8,244 bases of DNA from Nitrospirota bacterium (GTDB taxonomy: Bacteria > Nitrospirota > Nitrospiria > Nitrospirales > UBA8639). The notes below the pieces were generated by a model that saw only the letters and a program-made list of their open reading frames with translations, ran no database searches and was not told the DNA's origin. The stretch spans positions 154,706 through 162,949 of the forward strand of contig CP070743.1 in the NCBI GenBank assembly GCA_020348185.1. The letters run 5' to 3'. Both the position numbers and the translations under genes were made by a program. Below are positions 6,291-8,244 of the stretch, in pieces (the first letter of the stretch is position 1; each line of letters opens with the position of its first letter).

Positions 6291-7154
6291 TTACCGAACG
6301 ATGAGTACCGGACAGGGTGCTCGATGAAGGACGGCATGGGAGATGCTCCCGATCAAAAATCGGGAGAGACCTTTTCGTCCATGTGAACTCATCACAATGA
6401 TGTCCGGTTGGATGTCCTGAGCTTGTTCAAGTAGCGCATAGGCAGGATTCCCCAACCCCACTGAGGTGCTATATTGATAGTTCATGGCATCCAATTGCTT
6501 GGTAATCCGATCCAACCGTTCCTGAGCATGGTCCAATGCCCGCTCTTCAAGTAGTTTACTCTGTCCCAAGGTCATTGGCCACGGAACTTGTGGTTGGGGC
6601 CAGACGGTCATAACCTCAATATGCGTTGCGGCACGGAATGGATGCATGGCCAGAAATTTTAATGCAACCTGTGCGTCCTTCTCTCCCTCCACAGGCAGAA
6701 GTATCTTCTCAATCTTCGATACACCCGATTTCATAACCAATACGGAACAGGGTGCATGAAGAACCACTCGATGCGACACACTACCGAGAACAAGCTCTTT
6801 TACCGGCCCGAGACCCCTGGCGCCAATAATGATAAGGTCCGAATGTGCAGACTGCGCCGTTTCAAGAATGACTTGCGCCGGAATGCCGATTTGGTGAACC
6901 TGGTGAACAGATGGAAAATCGGCTGGCACTTCCGAGCGGGCTCGCTTGAGTAATTCTTCTCCTTCCGATCGAAGTTTCCCCTCAATCTCCTCTATGACCT
7001 TGTCTCGGATTTCTGGGGTCACCATCGGATGGTCTAAGTCTGGAAGAGTGATCGCATGTGCCAGGGTCAACTCTTCAGGCGGCGTGAAATATGCAAGACT
7101 ACGAACCGCATCGTTGGAATGGGGAGAACCATCGACGGCCAAAACAATTTTCAT
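6291..7154 (-). CDS. Tandem universal stress protein, second domain degenerate
   Basis: A 287-residue protein with two UspA domains, separate from the 318-residue Usp encoded at 2708-3664. Domain 1 (residues 1-143) begins KIVLAVDGS and has the intact ATP motif G-x2-G-x9-G-S at 111-125 (GARGLG ... LGS). Domain 2 (148-287) begins ILLPVEGEKD, where the usual aspartate of the first strand is glutamate (156). Its motif has serine (256) in place of the first glycine (SSHGRKGLSR ... IGS, 256-270), so nucleotide binding there may be altered. ATG at 7154 has GAGGAG seven bases upstream. A near-perfect sigma-54 promoter lies at 7215-7230, and the divergent gene encodes a sigma-54 activator. The LOG gene follows after 169 bp, most of it repeat. 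Confidence 0.95.
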   Translation of the reverse strand: MKIVLAVDGSPHSNDAVRSLAYFTPPEELTLAHAITLPDLDHPMVTPEIRDKVIEEIEGKLRSEGEELLKRARSEVPADFPSVHQVHQIGIPAQVILETAQSAHSDLIIIGARGLGPVKELVLGSVSHRVVLHAPCSVLVMKSGVSKIEKILLPVEGEKDAQVALKFLAMHPFRAATHIEVMTVWPQPQVPWPMTLGQSKLLEERALDHAQERLDRITKQLDAMNYQYSTSVGLGNPAYALLEQAQDIQPDIIVMSSHGRKGLSRFLIGSISHAVLHRAPCPVLIVR

Positions 7155-7214
7155 GTCGTGACTCCTCTAGGGTAAATGAACTCAAACACCCAGGCTATGG
7201 ACAAATCGGAAATC

Positions 7215-7230
7215 AGCAAAAGCAGTGCCA
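7215..7230 (-). promoter_or_regulatory. Sigma-54 (-24/-12) promoter upstream of usp
   Basis: The minus strand reads TGGCACTGCTTTTGCT: a perfect TGGCAC -24 element and a TTGCT -12 element, with GG (7229-7228) and GC (7217-7216) exactly 10 bases apart. The predicted start near 7204 leaves about 50 bases of leader before the usp ATG at 7154. It points away from the divergently encoded NtrC-type activator. Confidence 0.82.
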
Positions 7231-7327
7231 TAATAGTATTAAGGATAGCGAGTAAATCGAATTGCGGTCCACTCCCTTCAATAAAACAAAGCCGGGTCCT
7301 CATTAGCACTGGGAAAGAAGACAGCTG

Positions 7328-7361
7328 ATTAGACATGGCGCATTTTGCTACACTATCTAAT
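7328..7361. promoter_or_regulatory. Candidate activator site (UAS) for the usp sigma-54 promoter
   Basis: On the minus strand the 17-bp TGTAGCAAAATGCGCCA (7352-7336) has dyad form TGnnGCAnnnTGCnnCA. Outer arms ATTAGA (7328-7333) and TCTAAT (7356-7361) form a second inverted repeat with the same centre (about 7344). It lies about 115 bp upstream of the usp -24 element and 129 bp from the regulator's start codon. It shares 13 of 17 bases with the hsp20 site. Confidence 0.5.
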
Positions 7362-7472
7362 TAATAGCCTTATTTGGCAATGCAACAGAAGCCATTCCTG
7401 GGTTTCAAAAGACCCCTTGCACACTTTCTCCATGAGATCCAGTTCCTTTAAAAACTTCATTCTAGGTGAATC

Positions 7473-8244
7473 ATGATACCAAATGCCAACAAAATTCTGG
7501 TAGTCGATGACGATCCTGATATGCGTAATCTTCTCCGGGACATTTTGGAAGACCAACAGTACAGCGTGGCTTTGGCCCAGAACGGGCAAGAAGCCCTCAA
7601 TAAATTAGGTACTGGGGAATTCAATGTCTTACTAACCGACCTCCGGATGAAGGGCATGGATGGATTGGAACTGCTCCATCAAATAACCGGAAAACATTCT
7701 CATTGTAACCTGATCATGATGACGGCTTTTGGCACAGTAGAAACCGCCGTTGAGGCAATGAAACAAGGCGCATTTGACTACCTGACCAAACCGATTAAAT
7801 CCGATGAACTGCTCATCACGGTAGACAAGGCCATGCGAGAAGCGATGTTACGACGGGAAGTTGAGCAGTTACGGCAGCAGGTCCACAGAGAATTTGCGTT
7901 TGATCAGATTTTGGGGAAAAGCAAGCCCATGCGGGAAGTCTTCGATCTCATCCGGCGGGTTGCCGATTCACAGACCAATCTCCTCATTACCGGAGAAAGC
8001 GGAACCGGAAAAGAACTGGTCGCCAAGGCCATTCATTTCAACAGCCTGAGAAAATCTTCTCCCTTTGTCCCGGTGAATTGTGCGGCCATTCCGGAACTTC
8101 TCTTAGAGAGTGAGCTCTTTGGTCATGTCCGAGGGGCGTTTACTGACGCAAAGTCAGACAAACGTGGATTATTTGAGGAGGCCCAGGGAGGGACACTGTT
8201 CCTGGATGAAATCAGCGAATTGCCGATGATGCTCCAAGCCAACC
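7473..8244 (+). CDS. NtrC-family sigma-54-dependent response regulator, C-terminus beyond window
   Basis: 257 codons are present and run off the right edge. Residues 7-125 form a receiver domain: acidic pocket Asp12-Asp14 in VVDDDPDM, phosphorylated Asp56 in LLTDLRM, Thr84 in MMTAFG and Lys106 in LTKPI. A linker helix (about 121-140) leads to the AAA+ sigma-54 activation domain: LGKSKPM (147-153), Walker A GESGTGKE (174-181), VNCAAIPE (201-208), the sigma-54 contact loop as GAFTDA (221-226), and Walker B TLFLDEIS (241-248). The missing part should hold the sensor motifs and a Fis-type DNA-binding domain. When phosphorylated by a partner kinase, not visible here, it should drive sigma-54 promoters; the nearest are 7215-7230 and 5031-5046. 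ATG at 7473 is preceded by AGGTGA. Confidence 0.95.
   Translation, partial: MIPNANKILVVDDDPDMRNLLRDILEDQQYSVALAQNGQEALNKLGTGEFNVLLTDLRMKGMDGLELLHQITGKHSHCNLIMMTAFGTVETAVEAMKQGAFDYLTKPIKSDELLITVDKAMREAMLRREVEQLRQQVHREFAFDQILGKSKPMREVFDLIRRVADSQTNLLITGESGTGKELVAKAIHFNSLRKSSPFVPVNCAAIPELLLESELFGHVRGAFTDAKSDKRGLFEEAQGGTLFLDEISELPMMLQAN

Larger units (their letters stand above)
7155..7472. other. Divergent regulatory region between usp and the sigma-54 regulator
   Basis: This 318-bp stretch contains no convincing gene. Leftward it holds the usp ribosome binding site, a sigma-54 promoter (7215-7230) and a candidate activator dyad (7336-7352). Rightward the regulator has a modest ribosome binding site (AGGTGA just before ATG 7473) and no clear -24/-12 promoter. 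The shared position of the dyad would also allow the regulator to control its own gene. Confidence 0.6.

Noticed and set aside
7151..7336. 61-codon minus-strand frame with a hydrophobic stretch, overlapping the usp start by ATGA
   Set aside because: No ribosome binding site at its start, no family recognised, and its hydrophobic codons coincide with the sigma-54 promoter, which explains the sequence better. Its start would also lie in the operator.
7336..7350. TGGCGC...TTGCTA on the plus strand as a sigma-54 promoter for the regulator gene
   Set aside because: GG and GC are only 8 bases apart rather than 10, and the site is better explained as the activator dyad.
1..8244. CRISPR array, tRNA or rRNA genes
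   Set aside because: No regularly spaced direct repeats, cloverleaf-like segment or conserved rRNA stretch was seen on either strand.

Overview
The window is a bacterial stress-response cluster. Seven genes are read leftward (minus strand), and an NtrC-type sigma-54 response regulator is read rightward off the right edge. Strong AGGAGG-type ribosome binding sites, a moderate base composition, tandem UspA proteins, a LOG-family protein and a DUF5690 transporter suggest a Gram-negative environmental bacterium. Nitrospirota, or a neighbouring group rich in sigma-54 activators, is my best guess. That placement is inference; no marker gene is present.

Layout from right to left: the N-terminal 257 residues of a receiver-AAA+ sigma-54 activator (7473-8244, plus); a 318-bp divergent regulatory region; a tandem universal stress protein (6291-7154); a ~199-bp symmetrical repeat element filling the next gap (6081-6279); a LOG-family nucleotide hydrolase (5240-6121); a regulatory gap; an Hsp20 small heat-shock protein (4499-4954); a secreted cupredoxin (3774-4199); a second tandem universal stress protein (2708-3664); a 458-residue protein of unknown function (1316-2692); and a DUF5690 membrane protein cut by the left edge (1-1133), which lies fully open on the minus strand.

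The most interesting signal is regulatory. Two near-consensus sigma-54 (-24/-12) promoters point leftward, at 7215-7230 ahead of the usp gene and at 5031-5046 ahead of hsp20. Each has a 17-bp dyad (TGTAGCAAAATGCGCCA and TGTAGCAAATTACCACA, 13/17 identical) about 115 and 125 bp upstream of its -24 element. Each dyad sits at the centre of a larger inverted repeat. The offset difference is about one helical turn. With a sigma-54 activator encoded divergently beside one of them, the simplest model is that this regulator binds both dyads and switches on Usp, LOG, Hsp20 and perhaps the copper protein and second Usp as one stress regulon.

The second notable structure is a REP/REPIN-like or MITE-like inverted pair between usp and the LOG gene. 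It has GTAG-preceded hairpins with compensatory base changes, and it appears to supply the LOG start codon.
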